64,000 nucleotides of DNA, taken from Hamadaea flava (lineage in GTDB: Bacteria; Actinomycetota; Actinomycetes; Mycobacteriales; Micromonosporaceae). The notes under the pieces were generated by a model. It saw nothing but the letters and a program-made list of their open reading frames with translations. It searched no databases and was not told the DNA's origin. The DNA is taken from assembly GCF_024172085.1 (NCBI RefSeq), contig NZ_JAMZDZ010000001.1, positions 1,364,001 to 1,428,000 of the forward strand. The letters are read 5' to 3'. Of the stretch, positions 50,997 to 59,194 are shown piece after piece (positions within the stretch are counted from its first letter, which is position 1; each line of letters opens with the position of its first letter). The position numbers and the translations under genes were made by a program.

Positions 50997-51107
50997 GCAG
51001 ACCGATACGCCACGCTGCGGCGAGCGGCCGGACGACGGTGTGGGCCGGCGTACCGCTGCCGCTCCGCGCGGGCGTGGTGTCCGCCGGACACGCGAAAGGA
51101 CGGTTCG

Positions 51108-51296
51108 ATGCGCGTCGTCACCAGAATCGCCGACCGGCTCCTCGAGCTCGTCGCGCCGCACACGGTAGCCCGGGCCACCGACTGCGACTACCAGTGCTGC
51201 GGGACCAACAAGTGGAAGTACTGCTGCTACTACCCCAACGGCACCTCGCACTGCGGCAGCTGCATCCAGAGCTCCAGCAGCGAGCAGTGGTGCTGA
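51108..51296 (+). CDS. Cysteine-rich secreted peptide precursor, cassette B
   Basis: A 62-residue precursor. Leader residues 1-23 contain D9-R-L-L12 and the A-R-A box at 21-23, at the same positions as peptide A. The core (24-62) has eight cysteines (26, 30, 31, 39, 40, 49, 52, 62), two as adjacent pairs, many aromatic residues (CDYQCC, KWKYCCYYP) and a C-terminal Cys. The ribosome binding site is gaaagga. It is followed by thioredoxin-like, exporter and S26 genes in the order of cassette A. Core similarity to peptide A is limited to cysteine number and ends, so the two products differ. Function unknown. Confidence 0.8.
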   Translation: MRVVTRIADRLLELVAPHTVARATDCDYQCCGTNKWKYCCYYPNGTSHCGSCIQSSSSEQWC

Positions 51297-51318
51297 CCGG
51301 AGACACCGGCCGCTGAAC

Positions 51319-51357
51319 ACCCAGCCCCACCGGCTTCCGCCGCCGTTGGGGCTGGGT
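51319..51357 (+). terminator. Intercistronic hairpin between peptide B and thioredoxin-like gene
   Basis: A 10-bp perfect stem (acccagcccc at 51319-51328, complement 51348-51357) encloses a 19-nt loop with a smaller cggc/gccg pairing. It lies 22 nt after the peptide stop, as in cassette A. Confidence 0.7.
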
Positions 51358-51384
51358 CGTCCCGTCCAGATTCGGAGGTCACCC

Positions 51385-51942
51385 ATGCCCGTCCTGATCG
51401 CGATCGCCACTTTCGCCGCCGTCCTCGGCCTGCTGAACCTGCTGCTCCTCCTGGGTGTCGTCCGCCGCATCCGGGAACACACCAAGCTCCTCGACGCCCT
51501 GTACGAGGTAGTCGGCGCCACTCCTGGCCTGACGAGCCAGGTCGCCGCGACCGCCGTCGGGGACGTCGTCGGCGCGTTCGGCGCCACCGCGACCGACGGC
51601 GCGCCGGTCAACCGGGAACTCATCGCCGACGGCACCGTGGTGGCCTTCCTGTCGCCGGACTGCCAGGCCTGCCACGAGCAGCTGCCCGACCTGGTGGCGT
51701 GGGCCGCCGCGCAGGACCGCGACCAGGTGCTGGTGGTCGTCGACGGCCGGTCGGGCGATCCGGAGCCGCTGGTCACCATGCTCGAACCGGTGACGCGGGT
51801 GGTGGTCGACGACGCGGCCGCGCCATTTGCCGACGCGTTCGGCGTACGCGCGTTCCCGACGTTCTTCCGGCTCGACGCGGGCGGCCGGGTGACGGGCCGC
51901 GGCACCCGGCTGTCCCGGTTGCCGGCCAGCGCCGCGGCATGA
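51385..51942 (+). CDS. Membrane-anchored thioredoxin-like protein, cassette B
   Basis: A 185-residue paralogue of the protein at 9481. One membrane helix (about 3-24) leads into VVRRIREHTKLL and a thioredoxin fold with C-Q-A-C in FLSPDCQACHEQLP and cis-proline in RAFPTFF. The redox domain is predicted outside. Ribosome binding site ggaggt. Its stop overlaps the exporter ATG by 4 bp. Likely forms or isomerises disulfides in peptide B. Confidence 0.85.
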   Translation: MPVLIAIATFAAVLGLLNLLLLLGVVRRIREHTKLLDALYEVVGATPGLTSQVAATAVGDVVGAFGATATDGAPVNRELIADGTVVAFLSPDCQACHEQLPDLVAWAAAQDRDQVLVVVDGRSGDPEPLVTMLEPVTRVVVDDAAAPFADAFGVRAFPTFFRLDAGGRVTGRGTRLSRLPASAAA

Positions 51943-53762
51943 CCGGCGTACCCCGGGCCGGTCTGCTCCGCTCGGCGGCTCGGGCCGCCGGCACCGTCTG
52001 GCGGGCGGCCCCGTTCCATGTCACCGGCTATCTCGCGGTGACCCTGGTCGGCGCGGCCACCCCGGTCGCGCTGGCCTGGCTGACCAAGGCGGTCCTCGAC
52101 GGGGTCGCCGGTGGCCACACCGATGGGCTGCTGTGGCTGGCCGTGGCGGTCGCGGTGGTCGGGACCGCCGCCGCGACCGCCACCCACGCCGGGCAGTATC
52201 TACGGGCCGAAGTGGACCGCCGGGCCGCGATGCGTACCAAGGACGAACTGTTCGCAGCGGTGTCGCGGGCGCCCGGACTCGCCCGGTTCGAGAATCCCGC
52301 CTTCCTCGACCGGCTGCGGCTGGCCCAGCAGAGCGCCCGCAATCCCGGCCGCCTCGTCGACACCGCGTTGAGCGCCGCCCGCAGTGCGCTCACCCTCGCC
52401 GGATTCCTGGCCTCCCTGGCGGTGATCAACGCCGCCTTCGCCGCGATCGTCGTCGCGTCTGCGGTCCCGGCGGTCCTCATCGAACTGCGGCTCTCCCGCC
52501 AGCGGGTCACGATGATGTGGCGGATCGGACCGGCCGAACGCCGGGAGATGTTCTACGCCCACCTGATGGCCACCGTCGACGCGGCCAAGGAGATCCGGCT
52601 CTTCGACCTCGGCGGATTCCTTCGTGGACGGATGCTCGCGGAGCTGCGTACGGCGAACCGGGAACGCCGCCGGATGGATCGGCGGGAGTTCGCCGTGCAG
52701 GCGAGCCTCGCCGGGATCTCCGCCGCCGTCGCCGGCGCCGGGCTCGTCTGGGCGATCGTGGCGGCCGCCGACGGCAGGATCGGCGTCGGCGACGTCTCGA
52801 TGTTCGTCGCCGCCGTAGCGGGGGTGCAGTCCGCGCTGAACGTGCTGGTCTCGGCCGGGGTGATGGCGTACGAGCAGCTGCTGGTCTTCGGCCATCACGT
52901 CGAGGTCGTCACGGCCGGGGACGATCTGCCGGTGGCCCGACCGGGCCGGGCGCTGCCGCCGCTACGCCGGGGCATCGAGTTGCGCGACGTGTGGTTCCGA
53001 TACGGGCCGGATCTGCCCTGGGTGCTTCAGGGCGTGAACCTGGTCCTCCCGCACGGCCAGACCGTGGCGCTCGTCGGCCACAACGGCGCGGGCAAGAGCA
53101 CCCTGGTCAAGCTGCTGTGCCGGTTCTACGACCCGACTCGGGGCACGATCCGCTGGGACGGGGTCGACATCCGGGAGATCGCTCCGGAGGAGCTGCGGAA
53201 GCGGATCGCGGCGGTGTTCCAGGACTTCGTCGCGTACGAGCTGACCGCGGCGGAGAACATCGCGGTCGGCGACCTCACCGCCGAGCCCGATCGCGTCGAG
53301 CAGGCGGCTAGGGACGCCGGCATCCACTCCGTGCTCAGCGCCCTGCCCACCGGGTACGCCACGATGCTCAGCCGGGGCTTCACCGCCGAACCGGCCGAGG
53401 ACGGCGACGACCCGGCGACGGGGGTGCTGCTGTCGGGCGGCCAATGGCAGCGGCTGGCGCTGGCCCGGGCGTTCCTGCGGCAGGACCGGGATCTGATGAT
53501 CCTGGACGAGCCGAGTTCGGGTCTCGATCCCGACGCCGAGTACGAGGCGCACCAACGGTTGCGGCGGCTGCGCGCCGGGCGTACCGGGATCTTGATCTCG
53601 CACCGGCTCGGCGCGGTCCGGGACGCCGACCGGATCGTGGTGCTGGCCGACGGCAGGGTGTCGGAGGACGGCACGCATCCGGTCCTGCTGGCCAACGGCG
53701 CGGCGTACGCCCGCCTGTTCACCCGGCAGGCGGCCGGCTACCGGGACGAGGTCTCGGCGTGA
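51939..53762 (+). CDS. ABC exporter (fused permease-ATPase), cassette B
   Basis: A 607-residue half-transporter clearly paralogous to that at 7710. Six helices, Walker A LVGHNGAGKST (about 378-386), signature LLSGGQWQR, Walker B LMILDEP, H-loop SHRLG. No C39 peptidase domain. Before the signature it carries the insert GFTAEPAEDGDDPATG, matching the acidic insert of the A exporter. ATGA overlap with the thioredoxin-like gene and GTGA overlap with the peptidase gene. Confidence 0.9.
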   Translation: MTGVPRAGLLRSAARAAGTVWRAAPFHVTGYLAVTLVGAATPVALAWLTKAVLDGVAGGHTDGLLWLAVAVAVVGTAAATATHAGQYLRAEVDRRAAMRTKDELFAAVSRAPGLARFENPAFLDRLRLAQQSARNPGRLVDTALSAARSALTLAGFLASLAVINAAFAAIVVASAVPAVLIELRLSRQRVTMMWRIGPAERREMFYAHLMATVDAAKEIRLFDLGGFLRGRMLAELRTANRERRRMDRREFAVQASLAGISAAVAGAGLVWAIVAAADGRIGVGDVSMFVAAVAGVQSALNVLVSAGVMAYEQLLVFGHHVEVVTAGDDLPVARPGRALPPLRRGIELRDVWFRYGPDLPWVLQGVNLVLPHGQTVALVGHNGAGKSTLVKLLCRFYDPTRGTIRWDGVDIREIAPEELRKRIAAVFQDFVAYELTAAENIAVGDLTAEPDRVEQAARDAGIHSVLSALPTGYATMLSRGFTAEPAEDGDDPATGVLLSGGQWQRLALARAFLRQDRDLMILDEPSSGLDPDAEYEAHQRLRRLRAGRTGILISHRLGAVRDADRIVVLADGRVSEDGTHPVLLANGAAYARLFTRQAAGYRDEVSA

Positions 53763-54253
53763 TCGCCGTCGCGGCGGCGGTCGTGCTGCTGCTGATCGGC
53801 CTCATCCTCCGAGCGCGCCGCCGGCACGTGGTCGTGACGGTGGTCGGCGACAGTATGCTGCCCACGTATCACCCCGGCGATCGGCTCCTCGTACGCCGCG
53901 TCGCGCCGGACTCCGTGCGTATCCGCCAGGTCATCGTCCTCAGTGGACTTTCGCGCGAGGGCTGGATCGTGAAGCGGGTGGCCGCCGTGCCGGGGGACCC
54001 GATCCCCCGCGACGTGCCCGCGTTGCGGACCGCCGTCGGCGACCGGGTCCCCCAGGGACAGCTGGTCGTACTGGGCGACAACCCCGCCCGCTCGCACGAC
54101 TCCCGGCACTCCGGCTACTTCGGCGCCGACCGGCTGCTCGGCGTGGTGGTGCGGACGATCTCCGCGCCGAGAGCGCGCTACTTGTCGAGGGCGCGCCCGA
54201 AGATGGGCGACCACTCGCGGACGGACACGACGGTCACCCCGGGCGCCCGGTAG
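53759..54253 (+). CDS. S26-family signal peptidase, cassette B
   Basis: A 164-residue membrane serine peptidase. N-terminal helix (about 2-18), Ser in GDSMLPTY (about Ser33), Lys in VKRVAAVPGD (about 71), and the family box GDNPARSHDSRHSGYFG. GTG start coupled to the exporter stop. The last 25 residues are translated from bases that also encode the end of the convergent YCII gene (76-bp overlap). Probable leader peptidase for peptide B. Confidence 0.85.
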   Translation: MIAVAAAVVLLLIGLILRARRRHVVVTVVGDSMLPTYHPGDRLLVRRVAPDSVRIRQVIVLSGLSREGWIVKRVAAVPGDPIPRDVPALRTAVGDRVPQGQLVVLGDNPARSHDSRHSGYFGADRLLGVVVRTISAPRARYLSRARPKMGDHSRTDTTVTPGAR

Positions 54254-54450
54254 TACCCGTCCTCCGCGATGATCTGGTCGGCGCGGGCCCGGTCCACGTC
54301 GAAGATCAGCAGCGCGCCACTGTCGTCCGGGAACGGGCCGGACGCCACCACGACGCCTTCGGCGTGCAGCGCGGCCAGGTACTCCCGGTGCGCCGGCCGG
54401 GCGGCCAGCCGATCCGGGTTCCCGTCGAAGGAAAGCTCGATCACATGCAT
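54178..54450 (-). CDS. YCII-related protein
   Basis: A 90-residue ferredoxin-like-fold protein of the YCII family: HREYLAALHAEGVVVASGPF, then SGALLIFDVDRARADQIIAEDGYYRAG-like end. Such proteins are often small enzymes or binding domains of unclear role. Its 3' end overlaps the cassette B peptidase gene by 76 bp on the opposite strand. Confidence 0.85.
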   Translation of the reverse strand: MHVIELSFDGNPDRLAARPAHREYLAALHAEGVVVASGPFPDDSGALLIFDVDRARADQIIAEDGYYRAPGVTVVSVREWSPIFGRALDK

Positions 54451-54503
54451 GATCGGATGCTAACCCGCCCGCCGAAACCGCTCCCGGGCCGCCGGAGCGC
54501 CGA

Positions 54504-54509
54504 TACGCT
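54504..54509 (+). promoter_or_regulatory. -10 hexamer TACGCT, leaderless start of NAD(P)-binding protein gene
   Basis: It ends exactly 6 nt before ATG 54516. No Shine-Dalgarno is present. Confidence 0.5.
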
Positions 54510-54515
54510 GGCCGC

Positions 54516-55133
54516 ATGCGGATACTGCTGTTCGGAGCGACCGGGACCCTCGGCAGCCGGATCGCGACCGAACTCGCCGACCGGGGCGAGCGGGTGACCA
54601 GCGCCAGCCGGACCGGGCACAGCCCGTCGCCGGACATCCCGGCCGTCACCGTCGACGCGACCGACTCGGACTCGGTCGCCGCCGCGGCCGAGGGCTACGA
54701 CGTGATCGCCTCGGCCCTGCACATCGACCCCGACAACGTGGTCCCGGTGACCACCGGCCTGCTCGACGGCGCTCGCAAGTCAGGCGTACGCCGCATCGTG
54801 TTCGTGGGCGGCGCAGGCAGTCTGAAGGTCCCCGGTGGCGGGGACCTCGTCGACACCCCGACGTTCCCCGCCGAGTGGAAGCCGGTCTCGATGGCGCACC
54901 GGGACGCCCTGAACCTCATCCGGAAGGTCGACGACCTCGACTGGTCCTACCTGTCGCCGTCGGCGGCCATCGCGCCCGGTGAGCGTACGGGGAAGTTTCG
55001 GATGGGCGGGGACGACCTGCTCGCCGACGCCGACGGCACCAGCTTCGTCAGCGCCGAGGACTACGCCGTCGCGTTCGCCGACGAACTCGAAGAGGGCAAC
55101 GCGATCCGGCGCCGGATCACCGTCGGCTACTGA
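54516..55133 (+). CDS. Atypical SDR NAD(P)H-binding protein
   Basis: A 205-residue Rossmann-fold protein. Cofactor loop LLFGATGTLGSRIA (4-17), RIVFVGGAGSL, and the C-terminal YLSPSAAIAPGERTG and YAVAFADELE features of the NAD(P)H-binding (YwnB/Fno-like) family. It lacks YxxxK, as usual for this group. Substrate unknown. Confidence 0.87.
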   Translation: MRILLFGATGTLGSRIATELADRGERVTSASRTGHSPSPDIPAVTVDATDSDSVAAAAEGYDVIASALHIDPDNVVPVTTGLLDGARKSGVRRIVFVGGAGSLKVPGGGDLVDTPTFPAEWKPVSMAHRDALNLIRKVDDLDWSYLSPSAAIAPGERTGKFRMGGDDLLADADGTSFVSAEDYAVAFADELEEGNAIRRRITVGY

Positions 55134-55136
55134 GGA

Positions 55137-56951
55137 TCACGCGACGGCCAGAGCCGCGTACCGGCCGCCTCCGGAGATCAGCGTCTCGTGCTGCCCGGCC
55201 TCGGCGACGTGCCCGTGGTCGAGCACCACGATCTGGTCGGCGTCGCGAACAGTCGACAGCCGGTGCGCGATGGTGATCGTCGTCCGGCCCTCGGTGAGCC
55301 GGTCGAACGCCCGCTGCACGGCCCGCTCGGTCTCGGTGTCCAGCGCGCTCGTCGCCTCGTCGAGCACCAGGATCTTGGGATCGCGCAGCAGCGTACGCGC
55401 GATGGCGATGCGCTGCTTCTCCCCGCCGGAGAAGCGGTGGCCCCGGGAGCCGACCACGGTGTCGTAGCCGTCCGGCAGCGACATGATCAGGTCGTGCACC
55501 TGGGCGGCCCGGGCGGCGTCGACGATCTCGGCGTCGGTCGCGTCCGGCTTGGCGTACCGCAGGTTCTCGCGGACGGTCGTGTGCAGCAGATAGGTCTCCT
55601 GACTGACCACGCCGACGATCCCGGCCAGGTCGGCCAGCGCGATGTCGCGCAGGTCGACGCCGTCGATCATGACGCGGCCGGCGGTCGGGTCGTGCAGGCG
55701 CGCGATCAGTCCGGCGAGGGTGCTCTTGCCGGATCCGGTCTCCCCCACCAGGGCCAGCGAGGTGCCCGCCGGGACGTCCAGATCGACTTCGGCGACGGCG
55801 TCGGCCGGACTGTCGGCGTACCGGAAGGAGACGTTCTCCAGGCGCAGGTGACCCGCGGGCCGGGACAGCCGGACCGGCTTCGCCGGCTCCCGGATGTCGA
55901 TCGGCAGGTCCAGGTACTCGAAGATGCGGCCGAACAGCGCCATCGACGCGGTGACCGTGACACCCACGTTGAACAGGCCCATCAGCGGCCGGAAGAGGCT
56001 CGACTGCAGGGCGGTGAAGGCGACCAGCGTGCCGATCGTCAGGCGCGACCCGGGCAGCCCGGCGGCCAGGTAGATCACGGCCGGGATCGCCGCGAACACG
56101 ACCGACATCGAGGCCATCCGCCAGCGCCCGGCCAGCTCCGACCGCAGTTCGAGGTCGATGAGGCGGCGCGAGGAGGAGGTGAACCGGTCGATCAGGGCGG
56201 CCGAGGTGCCCATCGTCTTGCTCAGCTGGACGCCGCTGATCGACAGTCCCTCCTCGATGGTCACGTTGAGGTCGGCCAGCTCCCGCTGGCGTTCGGCGGT
56301 GATGGCGCGGCGCATCCGGGCGACCCGCCGGGTCAGGTAGATCGCCGGGGGCAGCACGACCAGCGAGACGAGCGAGAGCTGCCACGACAGGGCGGCCATC
56401 GCGACGGCGGTGGCGACCACGGTGGTCAGGTTGGCGGCGATCGACGTGGCCGTCGAGGTGACCACGGATTCCATGCCGCCGATGTCGTTGGTGATGCGCG
56501 ACTGGACCTCGCCGGTCCGCGTACGCGTGAAGAAGGCCATCGACTGCCGCTGCAGGTGGCTGAAGACCTCGGTCCGGAGCCGGTGCATGATCCGCTGGCC
56601 GACGGCGGTCGAGATCCAGGTCTGGAGGACGCCGAGGACGGAGGTGACGGCGGCCACGGCGACCATGCCGAGCACGAGCCAGACCAGCAGCGTCAGGTTG
56701 GCGTGCGGCAGCGCGACGTCGATGACCTCGCGCAGCAGGAACGGGGAGGCCATCGAGATGACCGAGCTGGCCACGATGATCGCGACGACGACGGCGAGCT
56801 TGCCTCGGTCGCCGGTGAACAGGGCACCGACGCGGCGCAGGGACACGGACTGGGCCTGGGCCTTCTCAGCCGCCTTCTCGGCGGCGCTGAGCTTGCCGGG
56901 CCTCCGCTGCATGCCGCCACCCCGGCGGCCGGTGTCTACGGGGAAATCCAA
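55137..56951 (-). CDS. ABC exporter (fused permease-ATPase), MarR-linked
   Basis: A 604-residue multidrug-type half-transporter, different from the cassette exporters. Six helices (about 55-330), Walker A LVGETGSGKST, signature FSGGEKQR, Walker B ILVLDEATSALD, H-loop AHRLS. A charged, Ala-rich N-terminal stretch precedes the first helix. TTG 56951 has agagagg 8 nt upstream; ATG 56912 is an alternative start. It is divergent from the MarR gene, which probably represses it in answer to a drug-like ligand. Confidence 0.9.
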   Translation of the reverse strand: MDFPVDTGRRGGGMQRRPGKLSAAEKAAEKAQAQSVSLRRVGALFTGDRGKLAVVVAIIVASSVISMASPFLLREVIDVALPHANLTLLVWLVLGMVAVAAVTSVLGVLQTWISTAVGQRIMHRLRTEVFSHLQRQSMAFFTRTRTGEVQSRITNDIGGMESVVTSTATSIAANLTTVVATAVAMAALSWQLSLVSLVVLPPAIYLTRRVARMRRAITAERQRELADLNVTIEEGLSISGVQLSKTMGTSAALIDRFTSSSRRLIDLELRSELAGRWRMASMSVVFAAIPAVIYLAAGLPGSRLTIGTLVAFTALQSSLFRPLMGLFNVGVTVTASMALFGRIFEYLDLPIDIREPAKPVRLSRPAGHLRLENVSFRYADSPADAVAEVDLDVPAGTSLALVGETGSGKSTLAGLIARLHDPTAGRVMIDGVDLRDIALADLAGIVGVVSQETYLLHTTVRENLRYAKPDATDAEIVDAARAAQVHDLIMSLPDGYDTVVGSRGHRFSGGEKQRIAIARTLLRDPKILVLDEATSALDTETERAVQRAFDRLTEGRTTITIAHRLSTVRDADQIVVLDHGHVAEAGQHETLISGGGRYAALAVA

Positions 56952-56979
56952 GGGGTTGCCTCTCTTCTCAAAGCTCTAG

Positions 56980-57007
56980 TACTGAGGTTACCACTTACTG
57001 AGGCTAC
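56980..57007. promoter_or_regulatory. Tandem 12-bp direct repeat, likely MarR operator
   Basis: tactgaggttac (56980-56991) and tactgaggctac (56996-57007) differ at one base and repeat with a 16-bp period in the region between the divergent MarR and exporter genes. Confidence 0.6.
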
Positions 57008-57038
57008 CCCACCATGAGGGTGCCGCGCTAGTCGCTGG

Positions 57039-57044
57039 TACGCT
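57039..57044 (+). promoter_or_regulatory. -10 hexamer TACGCT, leaderless start of MarR gene
   Basis: It ends exactly 6 nt before GTG 57051, and there is no Shine-Dalgarno. The direct-repeat operator ends 31 bp upstream. Confidence 0.5.
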
Positions 57045-57050
57045 GGTCCC

Positions 57051-57458
57051 GTGGACTCGGAGAGCCTGTCTGACCTGTTCTGGGCGGTCGCGCGCCAGAT
57101 GCGGCATCTGTCGAAGCTGGCGCTCGAGCCCTGGAACATCTCCCCGTCGCAGTGGCGCGCGCTGGCCACCCTGCATCGGCACGGTGAGCTGCGACTCAGC
57201 TCACTCGCCGACCACCTGCGCATCGCGCCCCGGTCGACCACCGAGGTCGTCGACGATCTGGAGAGCCGTGGCCTCGTCAGCCGCCAGCCCGACCCCACCG
57301 ACCGGCGGGCCGTCCTGGTCACGCTGACCGACGCGGGCAAAGCCGTCGCCGATGGCGTGGACCGGGCCCGGCAGGCTGAGGGCGAGCGGCTGTTCTCCGC
57401 GCTGGACCCGACCGACCGCGCCGACCTGGCCCGCGTACTGCGGAAACTGCAGGACTAG
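57051..57458 (+). CDS. MarR-family regulator
   Basis: A 135-residue winged-helix dimer. Helix-turn-helix LSSLADHLRIAPRSTTEVVDDLE (about 56-78) and the wing VSRQPDPTDRRAVLVTLT. Divergent from the ABC exporter, the usual layout for a repressor and its efflux pump. Confidence 0.9.
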   Translation: MDSESLSDLFWAVARQMRHLSKLALEPWNISPSQWRALATLHRHGELRLSSLADHLRIAPRSTTEVVDDLESRGLVSRQPDPTDRRAVLVTLTDAGKAVADGVDRARQAEGERLFSALDPTDRADLARVLRKLQD

Positions 57459-57464
57459 CCGGGG

Positions 57465-58358
57465 TCAGCCGCCCTGGACGGTGTCCACGAACGCCTTCAA
57501 GATCGGGTCGGCGGCCGAGGCGCGTGGCCAGACCAGCGCCCACTCCGTGAGCGGCGCGTCCTCGATCGGCACGAACCTGATGCCGGGATAGCTGTAGTAC
57601 CGGGAGACGTGCGCGTTGAGCGGGCTGACCAGCCGGCCGGCGGCGATGTGCCCGAGCACCTCGTGGAAGGTCCGGGCCACCTGCCCCCGCCGGATCACCC
57701 GGCCCTGCGGCGTACGCTGCGGCAGCATCGACTCGATCCAGTACGCGGGCACAGCGGTCCCCGGATCCAGCACGACGAGGTCGCCGAGGTCCTCCAACGT
57801 GACCGAGGCCCGGTCGGCCAGCGGCGACGTGCCGGCCACGGCCAGGACGCGCCCCTCGGTCAGCAGCGACGGGCCGTGGACGAGGTCGGGCTCCCGGATC
57901 GGCAGCCACATCAGCTGGACGTCGACTTCGCCCGTGCGCAGCCCGCCGAACGGGTCACTGAAGTGGAACTCGCTGATCAGCACGTCGCATTCGGCGTACC
58001 GGGCCTCGAACTTCTCGATGACGGGACGCAGCTCGTTGCCGAGCGCCCCCATGACGCCCAGCCGCAGCGTCCCGTGCAGACCGCTGCCCGCCGCGGCGGC
58101 GCGCGCCAGACCGCCTTGGATCAGGTCGTACGCCTGCCGCAGGTCGTCGCGCAGCTTATGCCCGATCGGGGTCAGCTCGACCCGGCGGCTCGTGCGGTCG
58201 AACAGCGGGGAGCCGATGCGCCGCTCCTGCTTCCGAATGGCTTGACTGACCCGGGCCTGGGAGACGCGCAACCGTTCCGCCGTCCGCCCGAAGTGCAGCT
58301 CCTCGGCCAGCGTCAGAAAGATCTCGATGTCCCGCAGTTCCACGACCAGCCCCTCCAT
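57465..58358 (-). CDS. LysR-family transcription regulator
   Basis: A 297-residue LTTR. Helix-turn-helix LHFGRTAERLRVSQARVSQA (about 22-41), then a substrate-binding domain. Divergent from the ABC ATPase at 58436. ATG 58358; an in-frame GTG at 58343 is possible. A palindrome lies directly upstream of its start codon. Confidence 0.9.
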   Translation of the reverse strand: MEGLVVELRDIEIFLTLAEELHFGRTAERLRVSQARVSQAIRKQERRIGSPLFDRTSRRVELTPIGHKLRDDLRQAYDLIQGGLARAAAAGSGLHGTLRLGVMGALGNELRPVIEKFEARYAECDVLISEFHFSDPFGGLRTGEVDVQLMWLPIREPDLVHGPSLLTEGRVLAVAGTSPLADRASVTLEDLGDLVVLDPGTAVPAYWIESMLPQRTPQGRVIRRGQVARTFHEVLGHIAAGRLVSPLNAHVSRYYSYPGIRFVPIEDAPLTEWALVWPRASAADPILKAFVDTVQGG

Positions 58359-58380
58359 CCGATAACCGGCCGATTATCGG
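58359..58380. promoter_or_regulatory. Inverted repeat CCGATAA-N8-TTATCGG, likely LysR operator
   Basis: Perfect 7-bp arms sit immediately before the LysR start codon and 55 bp before the ABC ATPase gene. The position suits autoregulation and control of the divergent gene. Confidence 0.6.
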
Positions 58381-58435
58381 TGTGGCGGCAAATTCTATGT
58401 TGTTCATCGGGCGCGCCACCACCAGGCTAGGAGCC

Positions 58436-59194
58436 ATGCCCCCGTACGCGTTGAGGATCTCCGGCCTGCACAAGGTGTTCGGCCGGCAGACCGCGGTCGA
58501 CCGGCTCGACCTCGAAGTGCCCGCCGGCTCGTTCTTCGGCTTCGTCGGGCCGAACGGAGCGGGCAAGACCACGACCCTGTCGATGGCGGTCGGCCTGCTG
58601 CGTCCCGACGGCGGCACGGCGACGATCTTCGGCCACGACGTCTGGCGGGAACCGGCCGAGGCCAAGCGGCTGCTAGGCGTACTGCCGGACGGGGTCGCCC
58701 TGCCCGAGCGGCTGACCGGGCGGGAGATGCTGACCTACCTCGGCCTGCTGCGGGGACTGGACCGGCGGGTGGTGGCCGAGCGCGCCGACGAGCTGCTCAC
58801 GCTGCTGGAACTGGACGGCGCCGACGGCACTCTGGTGGCCGACTACTCGACCGGCATGCGCAAGAAGGTCGCGCTCGCCGCCGCGCTGCTCCACGCGCCC
58901 CGGCTCGTCGTGCTGGACGAGCCGCTGGAGGCGGTGGACCCGATCTCGGCCGCGACCGTCAAGACGATCCTGCGCCGGTTCGTCGAAGGTGGCGGGACGG
59001 TCGTCTTCTCCAGCCACGTGATGGCCGTCGTCGAGCAGCTCTGCGATCACGTGGCGGTCATCGGCTCCGGCCGGGCCCTGGCCACCGGCCCGGTCAGTGA
59101 AGTGACCGCGGGGATCAGTCTCGAAGACCGGTTCGTGAGTCTCGTGGGGGCACCGGAGGCGGCGTCGAAGGGACTGGCATGGCTGGCGTCCTGA
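58436..59194 (+). CDS. ABC transporter ATP-binding protein (ABC-2 type)
   Basis: A 252-residue ATPase. Walker A VGPNGAGKTT (about 41-50), signature YSTGMRKKVALAAAL, Walker B LVVLDEPLEAVDP, H-loop SSHVM. The C-terminal part continues like those of ABC-2 exporters. It overlaps the next gene by 16 bp and works with it. It may export a lipid, polymer or drug. Confidence 0.92.
   Translation: MPPYALRISGLHKVFGRQTAVDRLDLEVPAGSFFGFVGPNGAGKTTTLSMAVGLLRPDGGTATIFGHDVWREPAEAKRLLGVLPDGVALPERLTGREMLTYLGLLRGLDRRVVAERADELLTLLELDGADGTLVADYSTGMRKKVALAAALLHAPRLVVLDEPLEAVDPISAATVKTILRRFVEGGGTVVFSSHVMAVVEQLCDHVAVIGSGRALATGPVSEVTAGISLEDRFVSLVGAPEAASKGLAWLAS

Noticed and set aside
51108-51296. Methylamine dehydrogenase light chain (MauA-like)
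   Set aside because: Cysteine richness and a MauD-like partner raise the idea, but length and motif spacing do not fit and no large subunit or MauE is present.
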